DNA from: an uncultured Caldimonas sp.
GTDB lineage: Bacteria > Pseudomonadota > Gammaproteobacteria > Burkholderiales > Burkholderiaceae
DNA length: 64,000 nucleotides
NCBI RefSeq assembly: GCF_946480305.1
Contig: NZ_CAMLJQ010000016.1
Location: forward strand, 27,804-91,803
Reading direction: 5' to 3'
Translations under genes and position numbers: made by a program
Notes under the pieces: model-generated
The model's database searches: none
What the model saw: only the letters and a program-made list of their open reading frames with translations
What the model was told of the DNA's origin: nothing
Shown: positions 37,675 to 47,495 of the stretch, piece by piece
Numbering within the stretch: the stretch's first letter is position 1
How the letters are laid out: the number at the start of each line of letters is the position of its first letter

Positions 37675-39729
37675 CTACGCCGCCTTGGACTGCGCCGCCC
37701 GCTTGGCGAACTCGGCCCGCAGCGCCTTGAGCTTCTCGCGCGGGTCTTCCTTCATCGTCTTCTCGTCGAGCTTCATCTCGCCGATGAAGCGGCTGGGGAT
37801 GCCCTGCACGAACTCGCGGCCCTTCTTGCGCCGCTTGAGGGTGCTGACGGCCAGCGTGGTGCGCGCGCGCGTGATGCCCACATACATCAGCCGGCGCTCT
37901 TCTTCGAGCCGGTGCGCGGTCATCTCTTCGTCTTCGCTCTTGAACGGCAGCAGCCCTTCGTTCACGCCCGCAAGCACCACGTGCGGCCACTCCAGGCCCT
38001 TGGAGGCATGCAGCGTCGACAGCGTGACGACGTTGGTGTCGCCGCCGCGCTCGGCCAGGCTCAGGATCACCGAGATCGATTGAGCCACGTCAAGAATGCT
38101 CTTGCGCTCGGTTTCCTCGGTGACGCCGCCCTCGGTCTCGATCTGGCCGCCACAGCGGCGTGCGACCCAGTCGATGAAGTCGAGCACGTTCTGCCAGCGG
38201 TTGGCGGCGATCTTCTCGTTGTCTTCGCCGTCGTACAGGTGCTGCTCGTAGCCGATCTCCTTCAGCCACTCCAGCAGCACCGGCTTGGCCGCCTCGCTGC
38301 CCACCGTGTGGCGGAAGCGGTATTCGAGGTCGTTCACGTAGCGGCCGAACTCGTGCAGCGAGCCGATCGCGCGGGCATTGACTGCCGTGCTCAGCGAGTC
38401 GGCGAACAGCGCCTCGAACAGGCTGACCTTCCACTTGGCCGAAAACTCGCCCAGGTGCCCCAGCGTCTGGTGGCCGATGCCGCGCTTGGGCGTGGTCACC
38501 GCGCGCAGGAAGGCCGGGTCATCGTCGTTGTTGACGAGCAGCCGCAGCCAGCCGCAGAGGTCCTTGATCTCGGCCCGGTCGAAGAAACTCTGACCGCCCG
38601 AGACCTTGTACGGGATCTGCGCCTTGCGCAGTGCCTGCTCCAGCATGCGCGCCTGATGGTTGGCGCGGTAGAGGATCGCAAAGTCGCTCCACTCGGCCGG
38701 CGCCTGCGTGGTGGCACCGGCACGGATCGACTGGATGCGCGCCACCGCCCGCTCGGCCTCGTGCTCCTCGTTGTCGCACTCGACCACGCGCACCGGTTCG
38801 CCGTCGCCGTACTCGCTCCAGAGCTTCTTCTCGAAGATCTTGGGGTTGGCCGCGATCACGTTGTTGGCCGCGCGCAGGATGCTGCCGGTGGAGCGGTAGT
38901 TCTGCTCCAGCGGAATCACCTTGAGCTGCGGGTACTCCTGCGGCAGGCGCTTGAGGTTCTCGATCGTCGCGCCGCGCCAGCCGTAGATGGACTGATCGTC
39001 GTCGCCCACGGCCGTGAACATCGCGCGCTCGCCGACCAGCGCTTTCAGCAGCTCGTACTGCACCGCGTTGGTGTCCTGGTATTCGTCGACCAGCACATAG
39101 CGCAGCGTGTTCTGCCATTTGGCGCGCGCTTCGTCGTCGCGCTGCAGCAGCTTCAGCGGCAGGCCGATCAGGTCGTCGAAGTCGACCGCCTGGTAGGCGA
39201 GCAGCCGCTCCTCGTACAACCGCATCACGCGGGCCGCCACGCGCTCGTCATCGTTCTGCGCCACGGCCTCGGCCTGGTCGCTGTTGTAGCCCTGGTTCTT
39301 CCACAGACTGATGGTCCATTGCCAGCGTCGCGCCAGTGCTGCGTCGGTGGTGCTGCCGGCATCGCGCAGGATGGACAGCACGTCGTCGCTGTCGAGGATG
39401 GAGAACTGCTCCTTCAGCCCCAGCCGCTGGCCGTCGGCACGCAGCAGCTTCACGCCCAGCGAGTGGAAGGTGCTGATGACCAGATGCTTGGCCGCGCGCG
39501 GCCCCACCAGGCCCTTGGCGCGTTCGCGCATTTCTTCCGCAGCCTTGTTCGTGAACGTGATCGCCGCGATCTGCCCCGGCTCGTAGCCCGCCTGCAGCAG
39601 CCGCGCGATCTTGTGCGTGATCACGCGCGTCTTGCCCGAGCCGGCGCCTGCCAGCACGAGGCAGGGCCCCTGCAGGTAGTGGACGGCTTCGAGCTGTGCG
39701 GGGTTGAGGCTGGGTGGGGCGGAGGACAC
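37675..39729 (-). CDS. rep: ATP-dependent DNA helicase Rep
   Basis: Superfamily 1A 3'-5' helicase that clears proteins from DNA ahead of the replication fork. The 684 residues show motif I LAGAGSGKTRVITHKIA, motif II VLVDEYQDTNAVQYEL, motif III GDDDQSIYGWRGA, motif IV LEQNYRS, and later TLHASKGLEWPHVVLAGV and RRLMYVGITRA. The length equals the E. coli protein (673), and the C-terminal tail (FIGEMKLDE) resembles Rep rather than UvrD. The start MSSAPPSLNPAQLEAV at 39729 places the first helicase residues directly after it. Transcribed in the same direction as the giant kinase gene but 73 bases upstream of it. Confidence 0.92.
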   Translation of the reverse strand: MSSAPPSLNPAQLEAVHYLQGPCLVLAGAGSGKTRVITHKIARLLQAGYEPGQIAAITFTNKAAEEMRERAKGLVGPRAAKHLVISTFHSLGVKLLRADGQRLGLKEQFSILDSDDVLSILRDAGSTTDAALARRWQWTISLWKNQGYNSDQAEAVAQNDDERVAARVMRLYEERLLAYQAVDFDDLIGLPLKLLQRDDEARAKWQNTLRYVLVDEYQDTNAVQYELLKALVGERAMFTAVGDDDQSIYGWRGATIENLKRLPQEYPQLKVIPLEQNYRSTGSILRAANNVIAANPKIFEKKLWSEYGDGEPVRVVECDNEEHEAERAVARIQSIRAGATTQAPAEWSDFAILYRANHQARMLEQALRKAQIPYKVSGGQSFFDRAEIKDLCGWLRLLVNNDDDPAFLRAVTTPKRGIGHQTLGHLGEFSAKWKVSLFEALFADSLSTAVNARAIGSLHEFGRYVNDLEYRFRHTVGSEAAKPVLLEWLKEIGYEQHLYDGEDNEKIAANRWQNVLDFIDWVARRCGGQIETEGGVTEETERKSILDVAQSISVILSLAERGGDTNVVTLSTLHASKGLEWPHVVLAGVNEGLLPFKSEDEEMTAHRLEEERRLMYVGITRARTTLAVSTLKRRKKGREFVQGIPSRFIGEMKLDEKTMKEDPREKLKALRAEFAKRAAQSKAA

Positions 39730-40032
39730 GGAAAGTGGCTGGGCGGACGGCGCGCCGTTCGGACGGCGGCGAAGCGAAGGATGATACAGAAGCGGGTTGC
39801 ATCAGCGAGATCCGCGCCGGCCGGCTTTGTGCACCACGGCACAGCTCGTCGCTCGGTCTCCTGTCACGGTGCGCAGGACTGCGGGGCAAGCGTCGGCGGC
39901 TGCACGACAAGAGGGTTCCATCACGGACGGTCCATCCCCCAAAAGCAGGGGAGCCGCACCGCTGCATATTGTGGAAACTTCCGCGCCTGTGAAAGCAACG
40001 CGCCTGGGACGTACCACGCCCCTCAGCTCCCT
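39730..40032. other. Intergenic region between rep and the second T6SS module
   Basis: This 303-base stretch separates divergent genes and so must hold promoters for both. It is moderately GC-rich, with an AT-richer patch near 39962-39980 (CTGCATATTGTGGAAAC). I found no convincing -35/-10 pair, no sigma-54 (GG-N10-GC) site and no gene. No ribosome binding site is clear before the ATG at 40033. Confidence 0.5.
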
Positions 40033-41040
40033 ATGAACCTCACGCAATTCCGCGCCGCTGTGCTTGCGCAGTTGAAAGCCGCCAAGGCCCCCATCGCCAA
40101 TGCGAACATCCACTTGCTGTACTCGCCCGAACTGGCCGACCCGTTGGGCCTGGCGCATGAGCAGCGCCGCGAGCAGGCATTCATCCGCCCGCCAAGCCGC
40201 TGGCAGCTGGAGGAAGCGACGTGGCCCCGCGTGGTGACGCTCGACTGCCGCCGTGTTGCGAGCTACCTGCTCGAGACTGACGCCGCGCTCGACGACCCGC
40301 TGTTCGAGGACAGCATCACCCGCGCCCACGCCGAAGCCTTTGAAGGCGCCCTGCCGGACCCCGCGCTCGTGAACGGCACGCAGGATGCGACGAGACACGC
40401 CGTGTGCGGGTGGATCGTCTCGCCCGAACGCGCCGAGACCATTGCGTTGCGCTTTTCGACCCACGGCCGCAAGCAAGACCCGCGCAAACGAGAGCATTGG
40501 CTGAGGTGGCACGACCCTCTGCTGATGCAACACCTGTGGTCGACGTTCAGCGATGCGCAGCGCCACCTCCTGCTGGGCGACCGGCTCGCATGGTTTGTGC
40601 CCGATGGCCGGGGCGGTCTGCACACCTACACGGGCGCGCCCGGAGGGCCCGTGCCATCAACGCCCGAGGAGATGCTCGCGTCCCCCCACGTTCCCCTGCC
40701 GACAGCCGAGCAGTGGGATCGGCTGGCGCAAGTGGTGCCGGCCCATCATCTGCTGAACCAATGGGCCGCGCAGCTCGAGCGCAATGGGCGCGACCTGCCG
40801 GCCGACGCCCTGCAACGGGTTCACCAGCAACTGAGCGAAGCTCACCGCCACGGCCTGGATGCAGAAGACATGGCCTTCTACGCCATGCTGTCGCTTCAAC
40901 TGGCGCCCGCCGCCACGCGCGACCCGGTGTTCGGGCACGCGGTGGCGCGATGCAAACAAGCCGGCGTTGCCGTTCGCGATGCACTCGCTGAGTTGCCCGA
41001 CGAATTCTGGCTGCGCTACGGCACGGCACACCCCGCGTAG
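40033..41040 (+). CDS. DUF4123 T6SS effector adaptor (second module)
   Basis: A 335-residue adaptor of the DUF4123 family, longer than the 163-residue one at 11580. The ATG at 40033 starts MNLTQFRAAVLAQLKA. The family core lies in residues about 18-200: NIHLLYSPELADPLG, then TLDCRRVASYLLE, CGWIVSPERAE and LRWHDPLLMQHLWSTF, the H/YDP segment typical of the family. The C-terminal 100 residues are helical (LSEAHRHGLDAEDMAF) and may contact the effector. The stop lies 45 bases before the effector start, so it should load that protein onto a spike encoded elsewhere. Confidence 0.85.
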   Translation: MNLTQFRAAVLAQLKAAKAPIANANIHLLYSPELADPLGLAHEQRREQAFIRPPSRWQLEEATWPRVVTLDCRRVASYLLETDAALDDPLFEDSITRAHAEAFEGALPDPALVNGTQDATRHAVCGWIVSPERAETIALRFSTHGRKQDPRKREHWLRWHDPLLMQHLWSTFSDAQRHLLLGDRLAWFVPDGRGGLHTYTGAPGGPVPSTPEEMLASPHVPLPTAEQWDRLAQVVPAHHLLNQWAAQLERNGRDLPADALQRVHQQLSEAHRHGLDAEDMAFYAMLSLQLAPAATRDPVFGHAVARCKQAGVAVRDALAELPDEFWLRYGTAHPA

Positions 41041-41085
41041 GACGCCCGCCACACCCACAACACAACGCCATTGCAAGGGAGAAGC

Positions 41086-44000
41086 ATGTCCAGCACGACC
41101 GCCATCGAGATCAAGAAGAACGCCCTTTCCCAGGCCGCCGACGCCGTTGCAGGAACGCCACCGCACAGTTGCAAGGCCGATTGCCAACCCTGCCACCGCG
41201 CTGACCTGCAACTGCTCGTCGTGACACCCTCGGTCGTGCCGAACGAGCACGCGAACGCACTCAAGCAGGCGGGCTATGCCTGGTCTCCGGCCTTCGATGC
41301 GGAGTTCGGCTCGCTCAAGCGCGTGGCGACCACGCCGGTGGCACGCATCGCAAGGGCCGGGTTCTTCTTCGTGTACTTCCCTCAGCGCCAGCGCTGGGAC
41401 GTGTGGCAGATCGACGAAGCCGGGCTGACCCGCAAGATACTGAATCAGGTCAGCATCGAGCAATACGCCAACAAGTACAGCGCGTTCATCGACCCGCCGC
41501 AGAATTTCTGCTCGCGAGGCGCCGCCAACCTGCCTGCCTCGCTGATCAACGTGCAAGGGGCCGGTGCCTTGGCCGAGGTGTGGGTGGCGTATTCGGCACG
41601 CCTGTGGGCGCCGGACGTGTTGCGCCGACTCGCGGACAACCCCGAAGTGCCTACCGGCGCCACAGGCCCTGACGGCAAACCCGTCCTGGCCAAGATCCGC
41701 ACCCTGCTCGGCCGCAGCCTCAACCCGCAGGCCATCTTGCAGAACGGCGGCGCTCCGGCAGGGTGCCTGCCCTTCAATGCAGCGGCACTCGAACACAACG
41801 TGGCCGATTTCGTTCAGCAACCGGACGCTGCGTACCTGAGCGCTTTCGGGCTGGCGATCCGCCCACTCGACGGGCAACGATACGGCCAGGGAGCGCAGTT
41901 CGAGAAGCTGGTGCGAGCCATCGAGAAAGCCGGCAGCCCGGCCAACAACCCGCAGCTCTACGTGGGCAAATCGCTGATCGTCATGGTCCCCGACCCGATC
42001 GGCGTGGCGGAACAGCACAACACCATACGCCTGGCCACGCTGGCCGCCAGGGAGCGCTGGGCCGCCGGCGGGCCCACCGCCAAGGGCTATGGCGCTGACC
42101 CGAACCGCCCGTGGGAGCGCCAGTCCCTGCTGAACGCGGCCTACATACGCGAATGGGTGCGCGACGCAGAACATCAAAAGCAGAAGCGGATGTTCCAGCA
42201 TGGCGCATACCGCGATACACAAGTAATCAGCGGCGACGAGTACCGCAAGATCCTCGAACACGAAAAGAAGACCGGCAGGCCCTACAACCCGAAAGGCACC
42301 ACCTACGAGCGCCTGAAGGGAGATGTCGAACGCTACCGCGTCACGTGGCCCAGCACCGCCGTGCAGCAGGGCCTGAAAGACATTGCCGAGGCCGACGCGC
42401 GCAAGCGCATCGAGCGCTACAACAGCCACATCGACTGGGGCCGCGTGGAAGCCGCCAACAAGAAGTGGAAAGAAGAAGAGAAGGAGTGGCAAGACCTGAC
42501 GCAGGCACGCGATACCGATCACGTGGCATGGCTCGATTCGCCGCTGCTTGCAGTTGCCCTGCGCCACACCCACCTCGACAACAGCGCCTTGCGCAAGGCC
42601 AAGCTGCAACGCGATCAGATCGAGGCGCACCTCATCGATGCCGCCAACCGGATGGAAGACACCGCACGCTGCTACGCCGGTGGCGCCTGCTCGGAAGCGA
42701 GCCTGAAGCACATGATCGTGCAGTTCCAGAAGGATCCGAAGGACAAGAGCCACTGGATCGCCGAGGCGCTGGTCGGGCAGTACGACTTCTGGGATCTGGT
42801 GGCCGGCGATGACCCGGACCATGGGCTGCGGGCCGACCTCTATACCGGCGCTCAGGGCGTACGCACCGCCTACGAGCAAGCCGGGCAAGGCATCCAGTTG
42901 CAGCTGCGCGGCATGCGACAGCACACCGAACTGCTCAACCAGGCCGCCCAACAGGCGCTCGCCAAGATGCACGAGCTGGCCCACGACGCCCGCAAAGCAC
43001 AGAAGCTGGGGCTGGTGGACTCGGTGATGCAGGTGCGCCAGAAGCAGGTCATCTGGACCAATGTGATGGGCCTGCTGCACTACATCGAATCCGGCGAGAA
43101 GATGCTGCGCATCAACGTGGTGTGGAAAAACCATGCCTTTGCCAATGCGGCCTCCGACCCGTTGCGCAACGTTCCGGCGTTCGAACTCAAGACCAACCAG
43201 CACAGCGAGCGCCGACGCCAGAGCCAGAAGAGCGCGAAGTCCATCGGGCAGGCCGAGTTGCGCCGCGCCATCGAGAACAGCGATCACCCCGACAAGCTGA
43301 CCGTGCCGCTGATACTGGAACAGGACGTGGTGGAAGCACTTGCCAAGCGCGGCCACAAGATCGGCCCGGGCATGCTGCAAGTGGCCGGCGGCAACCTACT
43401 CGGCCTGCCGCAGCCCCCCCTCGCGTTGCCGGAGGACTTTGCACGGCAGGTGTTCCAGGAGCAGGCGAAGACGCGGGCTGAGCTGTTCAAGGCCTGGGGT
43501 GAAACCGCAGCAGAGAACTACCGCGGCTCCCTGCCATCGATGGCGGGGCACGGGTTCGTCTTCTTCCTGCAATGGAACGCGTTCTGCTTTGCGCTGGACG
43601 AATTCGGCAAGGCGGGCGGTTGGGCGCAGGTCGATGCGGCCGCCTCGGCACTGTCGGCCGCGGTCGGGATGTTCGGCGTGGGGTTGGAGCTGGGGGCGAT
43701 ACTGCTGTCACCCAGGACATTGACGAAGGCGGGCACGCCGACGGCCGGGGTGCTGGTGAGCCAGTTGCCGAAGGCGTATCTCAGGCTGGGGTTGGGGGCG
43801 GGGTGGGCTGGCGGTGCTGGGGCACTGCTGGATTCAGTGGTGAACTTCGCAAAGTCAAGAGGGCGATGGGAGAGGGGTGATAAGGATGCCGCCTTGCTAT
43901 ATCTCGGATCTGCTGCATTTCACTTTGCTGGGTTCGGTGCCATATTTCTCGGTGGTTGGACGTCATACCGTGCTTCTGCACTAACGCAAGCCGGAGTTCG

Positions 44001-44613
44001 AGGCATGGTGAAAGTCTTGGGGATTCGCTTCGCCAGCAGCTTCGCAGCAGCCGGCGTGGGCTCGATGCTGACGGGGCTGGGCATGTTCGCGTGGGTAACC
44101 GGCGTGGGCATCGGCATCTACGCCGCCATGCAGGAAGACGACGAGAACGAAGTGTTCCTTGAGCGCAGCTACTTTGGCTACGGGGAGGATCTCGGTACGT
44201 TGGCAAAATTCGCCAGCTTGGAAGACGAGATGTTGGCGTTCAAAACGCTGGCGCGCGGGTTCCGCGCCGAGTTGGAGTGGCAAGACAACGTCACCGAGCG
44301 CGATGTCGTCACCGTTCGCCTACAGACCATCGAGTGGGACCCAAAGCGATACGCCGTGAGCTTTGCGCTCGACGGCTACGACAAGCTTGACGGCGAGCTC
44401 ATAGGTCGCATCGCTGAAGGCGAAATGGCCGACGTGCAGGAATCCGGCGGCATCTTCGAGGCCGTGCGTCGCATACCGGTAGACAGTGAGGTGGAGGCCG
44501 TCCGTCTCACCTTCACACTCTGGAACGCCAAGCACCGTGTGGCAAACCAACCGCTCCTCGGCAACCGTGGCGTCACAAAGATCGCAGAAGACCGCATCTG
44601 GAAGAAGGACTGA
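41086..44613 (+). CDS. Large T6SS effector, BTH_I2691 family
   Basis: A 1175-residue protein that starts at ATG 41086 after AAGGGA. The N-terminal part has a Cys cluster, CKADCQPC, and DLQLLVVTPSVVPNEH, then FFFVYFPQRQRWDVWQ, the pattern of the B. thailandensis BTH_I2691 family of antibacterial T6SS effectors. Residues about 370-700 are charged and helical. Hydrophobic segments cluster near residues 820-840, 850-880, 905-920, 935-965 and 980-1015, so membrane insertion or pore formation in the target cell is likely. The final 150 residues form a soluble tail, FGYGEDLGTLAKF and VVTVRLQTIEWDP. Codon use becomes AT-richer near 43850-44010. It lies between an adaptor and a membrane protein likely giving immunity, with a TGATG junction to the latter. 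Confidence 0.82.
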   Translation: MSSTTAIEIKKNALSQAADAVAGTPPHSCKADCQPCHRADLQLLVVTPSVVPNEHANALKQAGYAWSPAFDAEFGSLKRVATTPVARIARAGFFFVYFPQRQRWDVWQIDEAGLTRKILNQVSIEQYANKYSAFIDPPQNFCSRGAANLPASLINVQGAGALAEVWVAYSARLWAPDVLRRLADNPEVPTGATGPDGKPVLAKIRTLLGRSLNPQAILQNGGAPAGCLPFNAAALEHNVADFVQQPDAAYLSAFGLAIRPLDGQRYGQGAQFEKLVRAIEKAGSPANNPQLYVGKSLIVMVPDPIGVAEQHNTIRLATLAARERWAAGGPTAKGYGADPNRPWERQSLLNAAYIREWVRDAEHQKQKRMFQHGAYRDTQVISGDEYRKILEHEKKTGRPYNPKGTTYERLKGDVERYRVTWPSTAVQQGLKDIAEADARKRIERYNSHIDWGRVEAANKKWKEEEKEWQDLTQARDTDHVAWLDSPLLAVALRHTHLDNSALRKAKLQRDQIEAHLIDAANRMEDTARCYAGGACSEASLKHMIVQFQKDPKDKSHWIAEALVGQYDFWDLVAGDDPDHGLRADLYTGAQGVRTAYEQAGQGIQLQLRGMRQHTELLNQAAQQALAKMHELAHDARKAQKLGLVDSVMQVRQKQVIWTNVMGLLHYIESGEKMLRINVVWKNHAFANAASDPLRNVPAFELKTNQHSERRRQSQKSAKSIGQAELRRAIENSDHPDKLTVPLILEQDVVEALAKRGHKIGPGMLQVAGGNLLGLPQPPLALPEDFARQVFQEQAKTRAELFKAWGETAAENYRGSLPSMAGHGFVFFLQWNAFCFALDEFGKAGGWAQVDAAASALSAAVGMFGVGLELGAILLSPRTLTKAGTPTAGVLVSQLPKAYLRLGLGAGWAGGAGALLDSVVNFAKSRGRWERGDKDAALLYLGSAAFHFAGFGAIFLGGWTSYRASALTQAGVRGMVKVLGIRFASSFAAAGVGSMLTGLGMFAWVTGVGIGIYAAMQEDDENEVFLERSYFGYGEDLGTLAKFASLEDEMLAFKTLARGFRAELEWQDNVTERDVVTVRLQTIEWDPKRYAVSFALDGYDKLDGELIGRIAEGEMADVQESGGIFEAVRRIPVDSEVEAVRLTFTLWNAKHRVANQPLLGNRGVTKIAEDRIWKKD

Positions 44614-45722
44614 TGAATTCCAACACGGCCCCGCCTCTACCCCTGGACCCACCCAATGCCCTGCCGCACACGGTGTTACCTCCATTGGATCAAGCCACCA
44701 GCGGAAGAGCGCACGCGCATGGGACGATCCACAAGGTTTATCCACACGGCATTCAGTTCATCGATCAAACGACGGAGGCTGAAGGCATGTTGGCGGCCGG
44801 GTGCGGAGGCGGAGCACTCATCTTCTTCGTTTTCTTTTTGGTAAGCGCGCAGACCGACGGGTTAAGCGGTCCATACACGTGGGTCACACTGATTTTTGTA
44901 CTCTTCGGCCTCTTCCTTGCCCGCCTCGACTTCGTCGGCTACCGCTACCAACCCGTCCTGTTCAACCGGGCCCTTGGCAAAGTCCACGTCTTCCTCGACG
45001 AGGGCACCGCGATCTGGGAGTTCTGGCGCTGGTTCGGCTTCACGCACCACAGCATCCATACCTATGACTGGTCTTGCGTCCGCGCCGAAGTGGCTGAACT
45101 GACCGTGCTCGGCAACGCCAACCTGCCGCGCCAGGAGATGCTGCTGATGCTGGCCTTCACCGAATCGCCGGGCAGCCACAAGGTGGTGGCTCGCGTCGGT
45201 GTGGGCTACACCGACCGCTACGTCGGCACCGAAGCGGCAGAGCAGCGCTTCGAGCACATCCGCCGCTACATGCAGCACCAGGGCCCGCCGCTGGCACCGG
45301 GTGATCACCTGTGGCAGGACCAGAGCCGCATGTCGTTCTGGGGTGCGCTCACGTGGAATCAGCCGCTACTGGGTCCGGGAAGTTGGGCGCACTGGACGGG
45401 TGAGTCGCTGCACCGCATGTGGTTCCTGACCATTCCCTTCGGCCTCGCGTGCTTCATCTTGCTGCCGCTCACCGTGCCCGCCGGCCTGCTGCGCGGCCTG
45501 GCGCACTGGACCAAGCTCGAGCCCAAGTGGCCCCCGGAAATCCTCGCCAGCGTCGGCGGCGCCAGCCTGAGCGGCGAAGAACTGGCAAAGCACATCCGAC
45601 CTGAGCCCGTCGTACCCCGCCGCCATGGCCCCTACAGCAAGGAGCCCACGCCGGTCTACACGCTCAAGCAGCGCCGTGCAATGGAGAAGGAACGCAAACA
45701 GCGGCGGGGCAAGGCGGCGTAG
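44613..45722 (+). CDS. DUF6708-like membrane protein, probable immunity protein
   Basis: A 369-residue integral membrane protein starting at the ATG of a TGATG junction with the effector gene. Hydrophobic segments are near residues 58-78 (LAAGCGGGALIFFVFFLV), 88-104 (WVTLIFVLFGLFLARL) and 270-297 (MWFLTIPFGLACFILLPL). The middle part contains FNRALGKVHVFLDEG and RYVGTEAAEQRFEHIR, resembling DUF6708 proteins encoded beside T6SS effectors. The C-terminus is a basic tail. Because the effector is predicted to act in membranes, a membrane-located antidote is reasonable. Function is inferred from context. Confidence 0.72.
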   Translation: MNSNTAPPLPLDPPNALPHTVLPPLDQATSGRAHAHGTIHKVYPHGIQFIDQTTEAEGMLAAGCGGGALIFFVFFLVSAQTDGLSGPYTWVTLIFVLFGLFLARLDFVGYRYQPVLFNRALGKVHVFLDEGTAIWEFWRWFGFTHHSIHTYDWSCVRAEVAELTVLGNANLPRQEMLLMLAFTESPGSHKVVARVGVGYTDRYVGTEAAEQRFEHIRRYMQHQGPPLAPGDHLWQDQSRMSFWGALTWNQPLLGPGSWAHWTGESLHRMWFLTIPFGLACFILLPLTVPAGLLRGLAHWTKLEPKWPPEILASVGGASLSGEELAKHIRPEPVVPRRHGPYSKEPTPVYTLKQRRAMEKERKQRRGKAA

Positions 45723-45905
45723 GTGTGCGGTGTCGATCGAAAACAGCTCGCCGTCTTGTGCTTCCCCACCCCTTCAACGACGCCTGCAACCCGCTGCCGC
45801 AGCCGGCGGATCACCGAACCTTCGTAGTTGATACCGGGAACCGGCGTTCCTAAGCTTGCCTGTTTCCCCGTTCCCCCGGTCCTGCCACCGAAGAAAGGTT
45901 CATCC

Positions 45906-47495
45906 GTGCTCGTTTCCGCTGCCCACACCTCTGCCGCGGCAGGGTTCAACCCCATGCTCCAGCCCGCGCTGAACATGCCCAGCCGGCCCCCGCTCGCACC
46001 AGCGCACGGTGCACACACGGCACCGGCATCTTTTGCGCAGAACCCGCCGGCACGGCCGGTCCCGCGTCCGGACCCGGGTCTGCCCCAGCCAACCGACGAC
46101 GGCAGCCTGCGCTGGAGTCCCACCATCCTGAAGGACAAGACCTGGGATACGACCGGCAGTGACGGCACCCGCTACAAGTTCACCATGGGCAAGGACGGCT
46201 CGACCACGATGGAGGTCTTCGACAAGGCGGACCAGGGCAAGCCGATCGGGTCGATGGTGGTGTCGCACGCCACGCTGGGCTGGTCGAAGGTCGTGTTCCG
46301 CGACGCGCAGGAGAACACGCTGGGCACCTTCCGGATCTCGGAGCTGTTCGAGCCCGGCACCTTCCGCCTGCGCGATTCGCAGGACAAGGTGCTCCGACCC
46401 GGGCAGGGCACCGACGGGTTGAAGTTGCTGGAGTCTTGGGAAGACGGCACGACACTCGTGCGTTTCGCCGGGCAGGAGGTCTATCTGTCGGGCGCGCACC
46501 ATACGCAGCAAGGTGGCGGGAGCGACGCCGCCCCGGTCGAGACCCTGCGTGTGCAGGGCGACAACTGGTCTGTGTCCGGGACAGGGCGCATCAACAGGGA
46601 CAGCGAGCTCGAAGTCGAGGGCCATGACCCGGCCTCCGGTCGGCCCGTGCTGCTCAGCCCCAAGGAGTACCGCACACCCGAGACACTGGCTCTCAGCGCG
46701 TCGCACTACATGCTCACGAGCGACAGCCCGGCGCAGCAGGTCTACGACAGTTTCATACGTTCGGGTGTCGGCGGATACGGCACGCCGGGCAAGGTTTCTG
46801 CAGAACTGAAGGACGCGCTGGACCAGGCGCTGGACAAGCGCGGGCTGTCCGGCATCGAGGAGGTGGAGCAAGAGCAACTGCGCACGCTGGCGCGCACTGC
46901 AGCCGAGAACATCCAGTTCCAGGCCGACGCGAACGGCGATGCCGCGGTGCTGTACGACGAGTTCGTGGCGTCCGGCGCGGGCGGCTTCGGTACACGGGGT
47001 ACGGCGTCGCCCCAGCTGAAGCTCGCCCTCGACACCGCCTTGGCGGAACAGGGCGTGGCGGACGCGGCGGTGCTCAAGAAGATGGGCCTCCGGGACGACG
47101 CCATGATCGAGCTGCTGCAAGGCAGGAAGGACTACGACGGCGACAAGGTCAAGCATTTCGAAGGCCGCCCCGGCGAGTACGAGCAGGACATCGGCGAGGT
47201 CTCGAACCTGCAGGTGACCTACAAGACCTTCCTCGCATCCGGCGGGCGGCCCGACGGCTTCCTGGACTACCTCAACGAGGTGGCTGCCAAGGGTGGCGAC
47301 AAGGCCGAGTTCCTGGTCGAAGCTTCGCAGGGGTGGTACGACGAGACCGACGGCCAGCCCAAGGACGACGGCAGCAACGTCTGGAGCCCCTTCGAGCACA
47401 CCACGCTGTTCGGCTGGCACATCCACGGTGACGCCGACAACCGCAGCGAGTTCCTGTCGCAGTTGAAGCTCGAGGGCGTGCCCGTGCCGGGATGA
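45906..47495 (+). CDS. Repeat-containing protein of unknown function
   Basis: An unrecognised 529-residue protein. The GTG at 45906 lies 7 bases after GAAAGG; a TTG at 45828 has no ribosome binding site. There is no signal peptide or membrane segment. Residues 1-60 are rich in Pro, Ala and Ser (AAAGFNPMLQPALNMP). The central part is beta-rich: GTRYKFTMGKDGSTTMEVF, SHATLGWSKVVFRD and TLGTFRISEL. Near residues 277 and 348 are two copies of a 38-residue unit, YDSFIRSGVGGYGTPGK / YDEFVASGAGGFGTRGT, each followed by L.. ALD.AL; a third, shorter copy, YKTFLASGGRPDGFLDYLNE, is near 435. It lies 183 bases after the second T6SS module and could be a secreted effector or surface protein, but this is only location evidence. 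Confidence 0.65.
   Translation: MLVSAAHTSAAAGFNPMLQPALNMPSRPPLAPAHGAHTAPASFAQNPPARPVPRPDPGLPQPTDDGSLRWSPTILKDKTWDTTGSDGTRYKFTMGKDGSTTMEVFDKADQGKPIGSMVVSHATLGWSKVVFRDAQENTLGTFRISELFEPGTFRLRDSQDKVLRPGQGTDGLKLLESWEDGTTLVRFAGQEVYLSGAHHTQQGGGSDAAPVETLRVQGDNWSVSGTGRINRDSELEVEGHDPASGRPVLLSPKEYRTPETLALSASHYMLTSDSPAQQVYDSFIRSGVGGYGTPGKVSAELKDALDQALDKRGLSGIEEVEQEQLRTLARTAAENIQFQADANGDAAVLYDEFVASGAGGFGTRGTASPQLKLALDTALAEQGVADAAVLKKMGLRDDAMIELLQGRKDYDGDKVKHFEGRPGEYEQDIGEVSNLQVTYKTFLASGGRPDGFLDYLNEVAAKGGDKAEFLVEASQGWYDETDGQPKDDGSNVWSPFEHTTLFGWHIHGDADNRSEFLSQLKLEGVPVPG

Noticed and set aside
45837..45865. GGAACC followed by CC 16 bases later, resembling a type III hrp box before the 45906 gene
   Set aside because: The second half should be CCACNNA and reads CCTGTTT, so only the first half fits; also GGAAC/GTTCC could be a chance inverted repeat.
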